Positions 6,915-16,075 of a DNA stretch of 49,606 nt are shown one piece after another. Position numbers and translations under genes: made by a program. Origin of the DNA: an uncultured Actinomycetes bacterium (GTDB taxonomy: Bacteria; Actinomycetota; Actinomycetes; S36-B12; CAIYMF01). The notes beneath the pieces are model-generated. The model saw only the letters and a list, made by a program, of their open reading frames with translations, did not search any database and was not told the DNA's origin. Every line of letters begins with the position of its first letter. Position 1 is the first letter of the stretch. The DNA lies in contig CAIXFH010000004.1 of the NCBI GenBank assembly GCA_903918645.1, forward strand, positions 1 to 49,606. Reading direction: 5' to 3'.

Positions 6915-9875
6915 ATGGTCTCTGCGAATGAGACGGGGAGGTCTGGCACGTTGAAGTCCCTCCTGGCTCGTGTCGCGCGGATTATTGCGATCGTCGTCGC
7001 AGTTTCGTTGAGCCAGTTCGTTTGCTCCTGGTCAAGTGGGATCTGGCGGCTCGACATCATCTTGTTCGTCACGGTTTTCCGTGAATCCCGATCGCGAGTC
7101 GTTTCTGGCCTGGCTCCGCTGGCCGCATTGGCTGTTGCATTCTCGGTTGACGGCATCTCATGGAGTACTGCGTTATCGGTCGCACTTGCTGTTGCAGTAT
7201 CGCTAGCTGTCGTCGCTGCCCTGAGTGCATCCACGCGATCGTATCGAGCAGACTCAGTCCCGGGCCGCCGCTTTGGCGCAGTTTTTCTTAATCTCATTTT
7301 GGTAGTTCTGATCGGTGCAGGTTGTCAGGTCTTACTCGCCTCGGCTAGCTCAGTCAGTGACAGCGGCCAGCTCGACGTCAAGCTTGTTGGGCAGGGACTT
7401 TGCCTAGCGGTCGGGGTTTTCTTGGCTGCTGGAGTAGCGGCGCGTTCATTCTTTGGTCGATCGTCGGAATGGCGGCTATCGAAATTGGCGGGGGCCTTCG
7501 TCGCTCTCGCGCTCGCCGCATTGGCGGCGCAGGTCACGATTTCGTTCTGGCTTGCGCAGGACACTCAGGCACTCTCGTCCTCATCGGCAGCCGCCGCGGC
7601 GACCTTCCAGAATTCGATCACATCCGATGTGGCGGCGCTCAACGCGCGAGCCGCCGCTCCGGCCCGCACGCCCGTTTCCAATCAGGCTTCCTTTGACCGT
7701 TGGATCAAAGCGTTCTTCACGGGCAGTGCCTCGTTCTCGGCAGTCTCGATGGTGGAAGGCCAGGCCGGCAAGTACCGCGTTCTCTTCGCCACCGATCGAC
7801 AGGGCGCGGCTATGCAGTTGAGCCCACTTATGGGTGGCGATCCGGCCGACGCCGCAAGTCTGGATGCAGCAAGCGCGAATGGGATTTCCTTTGCCGTCGC
7901 TGTGCGCGACATTCCCACTGCTGATGGCAGCGCCGAGCCGAATCTGATCTACGTGGCTCCCATCGTGGCCTCGCCCAACCAAACCGTGCCCCGTCTGCTC
8001 GTAGTCGCGATATCCCTACCGGTGACTTTCGTCGATTCTGTCGCCCCTCTGGGTGCCCTCAACCAGAACCTGTCGGCTGCTCTTGTCCAGCATGTCGTCG
8101 AGCCGGCGGCGCGCGACATCACGATCACTCAACTTGTTGGCGAAGGTGCTCCGGCACTTACCGATGTGGCGATGTCGTCCCACGCGGCCTGCGCGATCGG
8201 TGACTTCAACTTCAGCACCGTTGTGTGGCCCGGCATAGGTTTTGGCGCGCCACTGCAAGATCGGATCCTCATCCTTGGCGGGATCGGGGGCCTGGGTCTG
8301 GGAGCAGTACTCCTGATTTTGCAAGCTGCCAACGGTCGCGCCAGGATCCGACAAGAACTTGAAGAGCGCGAGGGGCTCCTGAGCGCGGCGCTGGACGCTG
8401 CTCCAGGCTTGGTGTTACTCGCTGATGCCGATTCCAAGGTGCTAGTCAGTAACGCGCCAGCCGACACCAGACGTGAGCTCGTCGGCCGAAGCGTTATTGA
8501 CTCGATGCCGTTCGCTATGGATCAGGCTGACCGCAAACGGCTGACCGAACTTATCGCTGCTGCGCGGCTTGGAGAGCCGGGCTGGATCGAGCACATCGAC
8601 TCGATCACTGAGTCGGCGCTGAGCATTCACGTCGTTTCGGCAAGCCCGGTGGAATCAACTCGGGTAAGCGCTGCCAAGGTTGTGGTGCAGGTTGAGGACG
8701 TCACCGACCAACGTGCACGCGCGATGCGCACCGCGCAGTCCGAGCGGCTGCGATCGTTGGGCACCATGGCCGGCGGGCTGGCCCATGACTTCAATAACTT
8801 GTTGTTCATCATCACTGGGTATCTTCAACTCCTCCAGGAAGCCGAGCCAGTTGCCGGCGATGAGCAACTCGCACGCTATGCAGAGCGAGCAGTTGATGCA
8901 GCCGAACGTGGTGCCGAGATTGCAGCATCATTGCTCGCGGTTGCCCGTAGCCAACCCCTTGAGGCGACTGCGATCGAGGTCGGGTCCTTCCTGCGGCTGA
9001 TGTTTCCCTTGGTGCGTCAAGCCGTTGGCACTGAGCGCACCGCAATCCTTGAGGTCGGTTCTGAGCAGTTCGATGTCCTCATCGACTCGGGTCAACTCTC
9101 CAGCAGCATCCTCAATCTGGTGATCAATAGCCGGGATGCGACAACGTCGGGCGGCACTGTGCGGGTTAGCGCCACAAGGCAGTTCGTCGACGAGTCAACC
9201 CTTGACCTTGATCCGCAGGAATATGTGGTCATCTCGGTCAGTGACGACGGTACTGGCATGACCGCTGCCGTTGTAGAGCGAGCTTTCGAGCCTTACTTCT
9301 CGACCAAGGGCGCTGGGCACGGTACGGGCATCGGGTTGGCCGCGGTGCACTCGTTTGCGCGGCAGAGCGGTGGGCTGGCCTCGATCGAAACCGAGTTAGA
9401 GATAGGCACAACAGTGTCGATCTATCTTCCGGCTGTCTTCCGCCAGCCGTCGGCACTTGACGAAGTGAGCGAGTCTGGCGCTAAGCCGATCACTCGTATC
9501 TTGGTCGTTGACGACGAGGACTCACTCGCATTCCTCGTTGCTGGCTGGCTTACCGAGCATGGTGCCGACGTCCGCGTGGCCGATAACTCCACTCACGCCT
9601 TGGCTGTTGCTGAGGAGTTCCATCCTGACGTTTTGCTTACCGATGTTCGTCTTGGTGACCCGCTTGGTGTCGATGGTCCTGAGTTAGCGGACAAGATCAC
9701 CACGATGCTGCCGGAGATCTCGGTCGTGTTCATGACCGGCTACTCTGACCGTATGCACGACTTGAAGTCTCGCGGCCTCGCCACCCTGGCAAAGCCGTTC
9801 ACGAAAGAAGCTCTAGGTCGGGTGCTCTTCCCGTCGTCCGAGAGCGCCTCGCGTGACGACGTGCGGGGCGTGTGA
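6915..9875 (+). CDS. Membrane hybrid histidine kinase with CHASE-like sensor domain
   Basis: A 986-residue protein. Residues about 20-210 form several membrane helices. Residues 215-445 are an extracellular region resembling a CHASE domain, with an L.A..AAP segment, a GISF.V segment and a later IYVAPIV strand. A last membrane helix is at about 450-472. A PAS-like region (about 485-600) is followed by the HisKA phosphoacceptor box GGLAHDFNN (His624), a HATPase domain with N box, DDGTGM (from Asp777) and GHGTGIGLA motifs, and a C-terminal receiver whose phosphoacceptor is Asp910 in LLTDVRLG. All catalytic residues are present. The ATG at 6915 has GGGGAG at good spacing. The stop overlaps the next gene (TGATG), so it is translationally coupled to the receiver-EAL protein, its probable target. 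No Hpt domain is seen here or next door. Confidence 0.9.
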   Translation: MVSANETGRSGTLKSLLARVARIIAIVVAVSLSQFVCSWSSGIWRLDIILFVTVFRESRSRVVSGLAPLAALAVAFSVDGISWSTALSVALAVAVSLAVVAALSASTRSYRADSVPGRRFGAVFLNLILVVLIGAGCQVLLASASSVSDSGQLDVKLVGQGLCLAVGVFLAAGVAARSFFGRSSEWRLSKLAGAFVALALAALAAQVTISFWLAQDTQALSSSSAAAAATFQNSITSDVAALNARAAAPARTPVSNQASFDRWIKAFFTGSASFSAVSMVEGQAGKYRVLFATDRQGAAMQLSPLMGGDPADAASLDAASANGISFAVAVRDIPTADGSAEPNLIYVAPIVASPNQTVPRLLVVAISLPVTFVDSVAPLGALNQNLSAALVQHVVEPAARDITITQLVGEGAPALTDVAMSSHAACAIGDFNFSTVVWPGIGFGAPLQDRILILGGIGGLGLGAVLLILQAANGRARIRQELEEREGLLSAALDAAPGLVLLADADSKVLVSNAPADTRRELVGRSVIDSMPFAMDQADRKRLTELIAAARLGEPGWIEHIDSITESALSIHVVSASPVESTRVSAAKVVVQVEDVTDQRARAMRTAQSERLRSLGTMAGGLAHDFNNLLFIITGYLQLLQEAEPVAGDEQLARYAERAVDAAERGAEIAASLLAVARSQPLEATAIEVGSFLRLMFPLVRQAVGTERTAILEVGSEQFDVLIDSGQLSSSILNLVINSRDATTSGGTVRVSATRQFVDESTLDLDPQEYVVISVSDDGTGMTAAVVERAFEPYFSTKGAGHGTGIGLAAVHSFARQSGGLASIETELEIGTTVSIYLPAVFRQPSALDEVSESGAKPITRILVVDDEDSLAFLVAGWLTEHGADVRVADNSTHALAVAEEFHPDVLLTDVRLGDPLGVDGPELADKITTMLPEISVVFMTGYSDRMHDLKSRGLATLAKPFTKEALGRVLFPSSESASRDDVRGV

Positions 9876-11077
9876 TGGCGCCTGCCTCGAGGCTTCCTCG
9901 GCTGCTAGTCATCGATGACGAGCGCGCCATCTGCGAGTTGATCGGCGATGTCGCAACTGCCGTTGGCTTCGAGGTGCAGACCGCATCCAATCTCGAAGAG
10001 ATCGAACTCGTTGTCGGCAGAGGGCACGACATCGTCATGCTGGATCTACACCTCGGTGGCCCTGATGGGATCTCGGTCATGAAAACCCTTGCTGCCCGGG
10101 CTCCGGGCTCACGGGTTGTATTGGTGAGTGGGGCATCGGATCGGATCATCGCCTCGGCCGATCGGGTAGCCCAGATGTACGGCCTCGAGGTGCTAGCTAC
10201 CTGCCAAAAGCCCTTCTCGCTCACGCAGTTGCGCGGAATTCTTGAGGACTGTCGAGCGAGCGCCCTGCTGCCGCAGGAGCTTGGTGTCGCGCGTCCCTCG
10301 CTTCGTGAGGTCCTCGCTGATCTGGTTATTCCCGAGCTCACCATGGCCTACCAGCCGGTCGTGCGGTTGAGTGACGGGAAGGTAGTGGGCGCAGAAGCAC
10401 TCGTGCGCTGGACTCACCCCAACTTCGGCAGTGTTTCTCCTGTTGATTTTGTTCCCTATCTTGAGCGCACCGGTCGATCTCGCGAGTTGCTCACGCAGGT
10501 GGCGTCCGAGGTGGCCCGTGAGCGCTCCGAGTTCGCGAGCCTTGCGGCGTTGGATGACTTGGCCATCAATGTCTCCGCCCGCGACCTTTCGATGAGCGAT
10601 ACGCCCGACCTCTTGCGCGAGATTCTTACCCCCGCCGCCCCCGCCGCGGCGTGGACTCTGGAACTCACCGAGTCGGCGGCGTACGGCGCTGCGGTGAGTG
10701 CGCTCGATGTGATGACCCGGCTGAGCCTGATGTACTTCGCCCTGTCAATCGACGACTTCGGTACGGGGTCCTCCACGATCGATCGGTTGCGGTTTTACCC
10801 GTTCACGACCTTGAAGATCGACCGGTCGTTCATCACGGCCAACTCGATTCACTCCGCCGATGATTGGATCATCGTCGAGACAGCTGTCGAGATGGGTCAC
10901 CGCCTCGGATTGGCGGTAACAGCCGAAGGGGTCGAGAACGAGCCCGTGCTCGCGAGACTCAAGGAACTCGGCTGCGATCGTGTGCAGGGTTACTTGGTGA
11001 GTCGGCCTGTGGGAGCCGCAGATTTCGGTGTGGCTTGCGACAACTGGTCTGCGATCAACAGCATTTCGACGCACTGA
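9875..11077 (+). CDS. Response regulator with receiver and EAL phosphodiesterase domains
   Basis: A 400-residue cytosolic protein. The receiver domain (about 8-125) has the acidic pair in VIDDE, the phosphoacceptor Asp57 in MLDLHLGG and the conserved Lys in a QKPF segment. The EAL domain (about 145-390) keeps the catalytic signature AEALVRW (Glu174), INVSARDL, ELTES, the metal-binding DDFGTG segment, KIDRSF and TAEGVE. These residues predict an active cyclic-di-GMP phosphodiesterase switched by phosphorylation. The ATG at 9875 overlaps the kinase stop by one base, which points to coupling with the kinase. There is no DNA-binding domain, so the output is the second messenger itself. About 300 bases without a gene follow. 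Confidence 0.92.
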   Translation: MAPASRLPRLLVIDDERAICELIGDVATAVGFEVQTASNLEEIELVVGRGHDIVMLDLHLGGPDGISVMKTLAARAPGSRVVLVSGASDRIIASADRVAQMYGLEVLATCQKPFSLTQLRGILEDCRASALLPQELGVARPSLREVLADLVIPELTMAYQPVVRLSDGKVVGAEALVRWTHPNFGSVSPVDFVPYLERTGRSRELLTQVASEVARERSEFASLAALDDLAINVSARDLSMSDTPDLLREILTPAAPAAAWTLELTESAAYGAAVSALDVMTRLSLMYFALSIDDFGTGSSTIDRLRFYPFTTLKIDRSFITANSIHSADDWIIVETAVEMGHRLGLAVTAEGVENEPVLARLKELGCDRVQGYLVSRPVGAADFGVACDNWSAINSISTH

Positions 11078-11380
11078 CCTGCACGGCTCGCTGGCCCGCT
11101 TTGTGGTTCGCTCGCTGGCTTGTGGCCAGGTCGTGAGGATCCTGGCTAGGCGACACTGAACCCGGCACTGTCAGACTCACGGTGGCTGCCAAGCCGCTTC
11201 ATCGAATATCGCAGATGCCTTGGCGCTGAGCACTTATGCCGTAGCCGTGCACCTGTTGTTTTCGCCTCGTTACTCCGAATGGCTGAGAGATTGGCGCCCT
11301 TACCTCTCGGTTCGATCAGGATGGGCGGCATTGAGGTTCTCCCGATAGCCGTCTAGCAGAAGTCGGAGTACTTTCCAAGA
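11078..11380. other. Gene-free stretch before the second exported protein
   Basis: No coding frame of note. The first 60 bases contain an imperfect direct repeat of a CTCGCTGGC-like unit. I looked for a cyclic-di-GMP riboswitch (GEMM type) and found no matching core. The right end carries TACTTT (11369-11374), a -10-like element placed six bases before the next ATG. Confidence 0.45.
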
Positions 11381-11842
11381 ATGGTCATGTCATGGAGTCG
11401 ACGCACTCTGGGTGCTGGAGCTGCTGCTCTGGTGCTCGGTGTCGTCGCGCTCGCTCCTGCGCTTGCCGCCGGATATGGCACGGTTACTTCATACGCACCG
11501 CTCTCGTGTGGCACAAAGTGCACGGAGGCCGTTGCAACATACGTTGGCACCATTTCTCCCACCGCGACCACCAATGTGCAGCTGCAGGTGCAGTTGTGGC
11601 GATGCCCAAGTACTTTTACGGCGGCGACTTACAACGCTTCGCAATGCACGAAGATCGCCTCAGCGAATTCAGTCACGGTAGCCAGTGGCAAGTGCACCAG
11701 TCACTGCGCAAGTGCATCTGTTGAACTTTACTGCTCGTCCACGAGCCCCCATGTGTACTTCACGTACGGGGTTGCATATAAGTACGGCACCGGGACCATT
11801 CTGACCTCATCGCTCAAGTCAGCAAAACTTGTCGGCTGCTAG
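11381..11842 (+). CDS. Small cysteine-rich exported protein with C-terminal cysteine (second of three)
   Basis: A 153-residue protein with a signal peptide: Arg-Arg in the N-region, hydrophobic core to about residue 28 and a cleavage site near ALA-A. The mature part of about 124 residues has eight cysteines, an even number that suits four disulfides, including the final residue. Composition is Ser/Thr/Tyr/Val-rich and beta-like. No family is recognised. The ATG at 11381 lies six bases after TACTTT, so the mRNA may be leaderless; the ATG at 11387 is a possible alternative. It sits between the receiver-EAL gene and the GGDEF-EAL gene, and resembles the product of 6315-6851 in size class, export and C-terminal Gly-Cys rather than in clear sequence identity. 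Confidence 0.75.
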   Translation: MVMSWSRRTLGAGAAALVLGVVALAPALAAGYGTVTSYAPLSCGTKCTEAVATYVGTISPTATTNVQLQVQLWRCPSTFTAATYNASQCTKIASANSVTVASGKCTSHCASASVELYCSSTSPHVYFTYGVAYKYGTGTILTSSLKSAKLVGC

Positions 11843-11926
11843 CACTGACAGTCGGCGATTATTCGTGCGACGTCAGCTAGATTCGACTCGACCTGTAGCC
11901 CTCAACCTGGCCATGAGGAGGCGGGT

Positions 11927-14900
11927 ATGACGACCGTCGTACCGGCGAGGTGGCTGCCACTTCTCCTCTTGGTCGTCGGCGCCGCTAGCCAGTGGCTAAC
12001 GGGTGTGACCAGTGGTGTGGTTCGAGCGAGTGTCGCAGTCATGGTTGGCGTAGTGGCCTGCTATAGCTGGGATCTCGTGGCCGTGCTGTTCGTGGGATCC
12101 ATCATCGGCCGGGTCGTACTGCTGAACTCTGTGGGCTTGGTCGGGCTATCTCGACCCGGGTTCGTCGAGGTGGCCATCGAGGCGTTGCTCATCGGACTCG
12201 TGTTTAGGCGTTCCCTTGCTCAAGTCGCTAATCCGTCGGGGCGACATTTCGTGGAACTGCTTGGCACGGTCTTGGTCGTGGCCGGGCTTGGGGCAGGTGT
12301 TCGCACCATCATGCTCGAGCCAATTTCGGACGATACGCCGCTCGCACTCGCGGTGATTGATTCCGCCTTGCCGGTGGTAGTTGCAGCGACCCTCGCAGGA
12401 GCTTGGGTGTTCCGTCGCCGTGCCAGCCGCCCGAGAGCGCATGGTTTGCTTGCAGCTTTCCTTATCGCGGCAGCATTTGGTTCCGCCAACTTCGGCATGA
12501 TCAACTATTGGACGTCACAGGAGAGCGCAACGCTCGCGAACGCCAACCAAACTTTCTCGTCGGCCGTGCAACAGGTTCTCAAGTCTGATTCGTCACTGTT
12601 GAATGCGCAGGTGGCAGCCCCCCCAGCCAACGCTTGGCGCACTGCTGACGACTTCAGCGAGTCCGTGCGCGCGATGGTTCTTGGCGCTGACTCGATAACA
12701 GGCGCCGCGCTGGTGCAGTCGCAGGGTGAGGCTTTCCAGGTGCGGTATGTGCTGAATACAGAGATGGAGGCGTTGCCGGCTACCGCAAAGTCAGCCGGCT
12801 TGGTTCCATCTGATGGCGCTCTGCTTGCCAGTTCGTTATCGGCTGGCCTACCCAACTTTCTAGGAATCCGATTGGTCGCTGAGCCGGCTGATCCCGCTGA
12901 GCCGGCTCTGATCATCTCCGCGCCCATCCCGTCAGCGACGGGGCTTCCAGATTCGTCTCTGGTTGTGCCGATGTCGTTGAATCAATTGCTGCGATCAGCC
13001 GAGCCGACGATGGGTGACCTTCGTTCGACTCTGATTCTCTCGCTATCTGACGAGTCGTCAACCGCTTCAGTGCCGGGCGCTGTGCTCGCCGCTGATTCGG
13101 TCACGGGCAAATTGATCCCCTTGGACTCGAGGATGTCGGTTAGCACGCTTGACATTGGCAATGTGAAACTCGGGGTCCGTGTTCAGCCGGCGCCCGGTTT
13201 CGGCACGAACCTAGGAGCCCGCCTGTTCTGGCTTGGCCTTATCGGTCTGCTTGGGATTGGCTCACTGGTGTTGTACTTCCGCAGTCGGGCTTCATCCGAT
13301 GCGGTTGAGGAGTCAGAGTCCAGATACCGGCTCTTGGCGGAGAATTCCGCTGACGTAGTCATCGAGTACGAGAGTGCCGACGACATCATCAGTTGGGTGA
13401 GTCCCGCGATCAGCAGCCTGCTGGGCTGGACACCGGAGCAGCTTGTTGGCACCTCGATCGTCGATCTGATTCATGCTGACGATCTGGATCGACATGCAGT
13501 CGGGCTCGCGTCTGACTCCACCATGCACGCCGAGCCAATGGCATGTGAGATTCGGTTCGCGACGGCGGATGGCAAATGGCACTGGATGAGCAGCCTGGTG
13601 AAAGACTCGCGAGACGCAAGCGGCCAAATGGCGGGGCGCGTCGAGTCTTTGCGCGATATTTCCGCGACTGTTGATTCCCGCCTGGCGCTCGAGCAATCGG
13701 AGTCCCTCTTCCGCACCAGCATGGAGTCGGCCGCTATCGGTATGGCAATCGTCCGTCCCGACGGTACCTTCCTCGTTGTCAACCAGTCGTTGTGCACGAT
13801 GTTGGGTTACGACGAATCGCAATTGATGTTGATCGGGGTTCGAGAACTCGTGCACGAAGACTCGGCTGAGCAAGTGGACGAGATCACCTCGATGTTGGAA
13901 GGCGACCCGCACTCATCGGTTGTCGAGCACTTGCGCCTGTTGCGAGCTGATGGCGTGCTGCTCTGGGTTCGCACCGCAGTGGTACGAGTGCGAAGTGCCC
14001 CCTCCGACTCAGCCGACGTTTTCTTGCTCCAGGTCGAGGACGTCACCGTCGAGCGCGAGGCACGAGACTTGTTGGCGTTCAGAGCGTTTCACGATCCACT
14101 TACCGGCCTGCGTAACCGTGCCTGGATCCTGGATTCCCTCCACGTAGACCTCGAAGCAGCTGGTCGCCAAGACACGCTGGTAGGGGTGCTATTCCTCGAT
14201 CTCGACCAGTTCAAAGTCGTCAACGATTCGCTCGGGCACGCTGCAGGCGATGAAGTTCTCGTCTCAGTATCAAAGCGAATCTCATCGGCCCTGCGATCGA
14301 TCGATCGAGTCGGGCGATTTGGTGGTGACGAGTTTGTCATCGTCTTCCCGGAGGTTGAGGGCCCACGTCAACTCGAGCGCGCTGCGGAGCGAATCTCCGA
14401 AGCGATCAGCGCGGACTTGATGATTCAAGGGCACCGCATTGTTCCGACCGCTTCAATCGGGATCGCACTTTCCACTCGGGCATCGACTGCCGATAGCTTG
14501 CTGCGCGATGCGGACTCCGCGCTCTACCGCGCCAAGAATGCAGGTAGGGCCCGCTGGCAATTCTTCGACGAAGGCATGCACTCGCAGGCTGTGGCTCGTC
14601 TGACGATCGAGGGTGAATTGCGCGATGCCGTGTCGCGGAACGAGTTTGTGGTGCACTACCAAAAGATCGTTGCGCTGAACGATCTTCGGACAGTGGGCTA
14701 TGAAGCGCTCGTTCGCTGGAATCATCCCCTTCGCGGGCTCTTGCTCCCCGAGCAGTTCCTCTCCGTCGCGGAGGCCTCGGGTCTCGTCTCGGAGATCGGC
14801 CCGGTGGTTCTTGACTCAGTGTGTGCGCTCTTGGCTCAGCACCCGGATCTTCCTGGCACCATCGCAATCAACGTGTCTGCGGTCGAACTCGCTCAGGCCA

Positions 14901-15382
14901 ACTGGGGTGAACGATTCAGTCGGATTGTCGATCGCCACGGCGTGGATCCGACTCGATTGATCATTGAGGTCACGGAGACTTCAGTACTGGAGATGCTCGC
15001 GACCACTCGTCGCGATCTGCGAATGCTGACTGATCGTGGCATTGGCCTGCACCTTGATGATTTCGGGACTGGGTTCTCATCGATTTCGGTGCTCCGCGAC
15101 TTGCCCGTGACCGGCGTGAAACTTGATCGACGATTCGTCGAAGACCTGACCAAGGATGCGGGCGCTGCCAACGCCTTGGCCTTCGGCCTTGCCGGCCTTG
15201 TCAGCGGCCTGAACCTGGTCGGGATCGCCGAAGGCGTTGATACTCGTGAACATGCTCAGACTTTGCGTGATCAAGGCTGGGAATGTGGCCAGGGCTACTT
15301 TTTCGGCGTGCCAGGCCCGCTGGCCGAGGATTTTGCCGAATCGATGGGCGAGCCGAGCGACTGGCCATTGACACGCGCGTGA
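11927..15382 (+). CDS. Membrane CHASE-like/PAS/PAS/GGDEF/EAL cyclic-di-GMP enzyme
   Basis: A 1151-residue protein. The first 190 residues are multi-helix membrane sequence; about 195-425 is extracellular and related to the CHASE-like region of the nearby hybrid kinase (shared LNA..AAP and ALV..GE.F.VRY-type segments). A membrane helix lies at about 432-450. Two PAS domains (about 464-575 and 590-705) precede a GGDEF domain with intact GGDEF at residues 799-803 and an RSID inhibitory site five residues before it. The EAL domain keeps EALVRW (Glu926), INVSA, EVTETS, DDFGTG (from Asp1044) and KLDRRF. Both synthesis and breakdown of cyclic-di-GMP are therefore possible; which dominates cannot be told. 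GAGGAGG lies at good distance before the ATG at 11927. An exported-protein gene lies on each side. Confidence 0.93.
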   Translation: MTTVVPARWLPLLLLVVGAASQWLTGVTSGVVRASVAVMVGVVACYSWDLVAVLFVGSIIGRVVLLNSVGLVGLSRPGFVEVAIEALLIGLVFRRSLAQVANPSGRHFVELLGTVLVVAGLGAGVRTIMLEPISDDTPLALAVIDSALPVVVAATLAGAWVFRRRASRPRAHGLLAAFLIAAAFGSANFGMINYWTSQESATLANANQTFSSAVQQVLKSDSSLLNAQVAAPPANAWRTADDFSESVRAMVLGADSITGAALVQSQGEAFQVRYVLNTEMEALPATAKSAGLVPSDGALLASSLSAGLPNFLGIRLVAEPADPAEPALIISAPIPSATGLPDSSLVVPMSLNQLLRSAEPTMGDLRSTLILSLSDESSTASVPGAVLAADSVTGKLIPLDSRMSVSTLDIGNVKLGVRVQPAPGFGTNLGARLFWLGLIGLLGIGSLVLYFRSRASSDAVEESESRYRLLAENSADVVIEYESADDIISWVSPAISSLLGWTPEQLVGTSIVDLIHADDLDRHAVGLASDSTMHAEPMACEIRFATADGKWHWMSSLVKDSRDASGQMAGRVESLRDISATVDSRLALEQSESLFRTSMESAAIGMAIVRPDGTFLVVNQSLCTMLGYDESQLMLIGVRELVHEDSAEQVDEITSMLEGDPHSSVVEHLRLLRADGVLLWVRTAVVRVRSAPSDSADVFLLQVEDVTVEREARDLLAFRAFHDPLTGLRNRAWILDSLHVDLEAAGRQDTLVGVLFLDLDQFKVVNDSLGHAAGDEVLVSVSKRISSALRSIDRVGRFGGDEFVIVFPEVEGPRQLERAAERISEAISADLMIQGHRIVPTASIGIALSTRASTADSLLRDADSALYRAKNAGRARWQFFDEGMHSQAVARLTIEGELRDAVSRNEFVVHYQKIVALNDLRTVGYEALVRWNHPLRGLLLPEQFLSVAEASGLVSEIGPVVLDSVCALLAQHPDLPGTIAINVSAVELAQANWGERFSRIVDRHGVDPTRLIIEVTETSVLEMLATTRRDLRMLTDRGIGLHLDDFGTGFSSISVLRDLPVTGVKLDRRFVEDLTKDAGAANALAFGLAGLVSGLNLVGIAEGVDTREHAQTLRDQGWECGQGYFFGVPGPLAEDFAESMGEPSDWPLTRA

Positions 15383-15418
15383 CATGCTGGCGCCACGAGA
15401 TCTGACTAAGGGGCCCAT

Positions 15419-16075
15419 ATGTCGAACTTACGTCTTCGCCGTGCTCTTCTCGCTGGAGGAGTCGCTGCACTCCTAACTGTGAGCGTCGCGGGCTGCGGAT
15501 CGACGCCAGGCACCGATTCTGGGTCACCCACACCAAGTCCGGCGACCAGCGAGTCTTCGTCGCCAACGACAGCCTCGGGCAACACCATGCTCACGATGTC
15601 GGTCCAGGGCTGTGAGGGCTGCACGATCACTGCGATCCAGGTGGGCCCGAAGGACAACTACTTACCCACACCATTCACTGCAGCGGGCAACGTGACCTCG
15701 GGTCAGGTTTCGCTTACGGTGCCCACGAAATACACGAAGGGCATGTACTTCACCGCTACTTGCACCACGGGTCAGTGCAACTCGAGCAACGCTCAACCTG
15801 TCGTCGTCATGCGCTATCCCGATGTTGCGGTGGGCGCCGATGTCTCGGATTCGGTTGCTGCGGCAGAGAAGTCTGCGTCGATGTGTTGGGCGGGTACCAC
15901 AGAGTCCAGCGCCATGATGGCCCTCACCACGACCACTTTTGCCGGTAAGGACGCGCAGGGTAATCCGCTCCAGTCAATGCGGATCTGGGCGAGCCCACAG
16001 CAAGAGGTTGTACCCGGTACCGATTCCAATACATACGAGGGCGGACTCGGCGCTCAGAACTACTTGCACTGCTAG
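15419..16075 (+). CDS. Lipoprotein with C-terminal cysteine (third of the exported set)
   Basis: A 218-residue protein with a lipoprotein signal: basic N-region, hydrophobic core and lipobox VAGC (Cys26). A Ser/Thr/Pro-rich linker of about 35 residues follows, as in many surface-anchored actinobacterial lipoproteins. The mature domain contains a CEGC pair near residue 66, further cysteines near 117-123 and 159, and a cysteine as the last residue: six besides the lipid-modified one. No family is recognised. AAGGGG precedes the ATG by about seven bases, unlike the apparently leaderless starts of the other two exported proteins. It is 36 bases behind the GGDEF-EAL gene, so co-transcription is likely. 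It may be the membrane-tethered partner of the cluster (inference). Confidence 0.8.
   Translation: MSNLRLRRALLAGGVAALLTVSVAGCGSTPGTDSGSPTPSPATSESSSPTTASGNTMLTMSVQGCEGCTITAIQVGPKDNYLPTPFTAAGNVTSGQVSLTVPTKYTKGMYFTATCTTGQCNSSNAQPVVVMRYPDVAVGADVSDSVAAAEKSASMCWAGTTESSAMMALTTTTFAGKDAQGNPLQSMRIWASPQQEVVPGTDSNTYEGGLGAQNYLHC

Noticed and set aside
11078-11380. Cyclic-di-GMP riboswitch in the gap of the signalling cassette
   Set aside because: No GEMM core elements or paired stems were found on reading the stretch.
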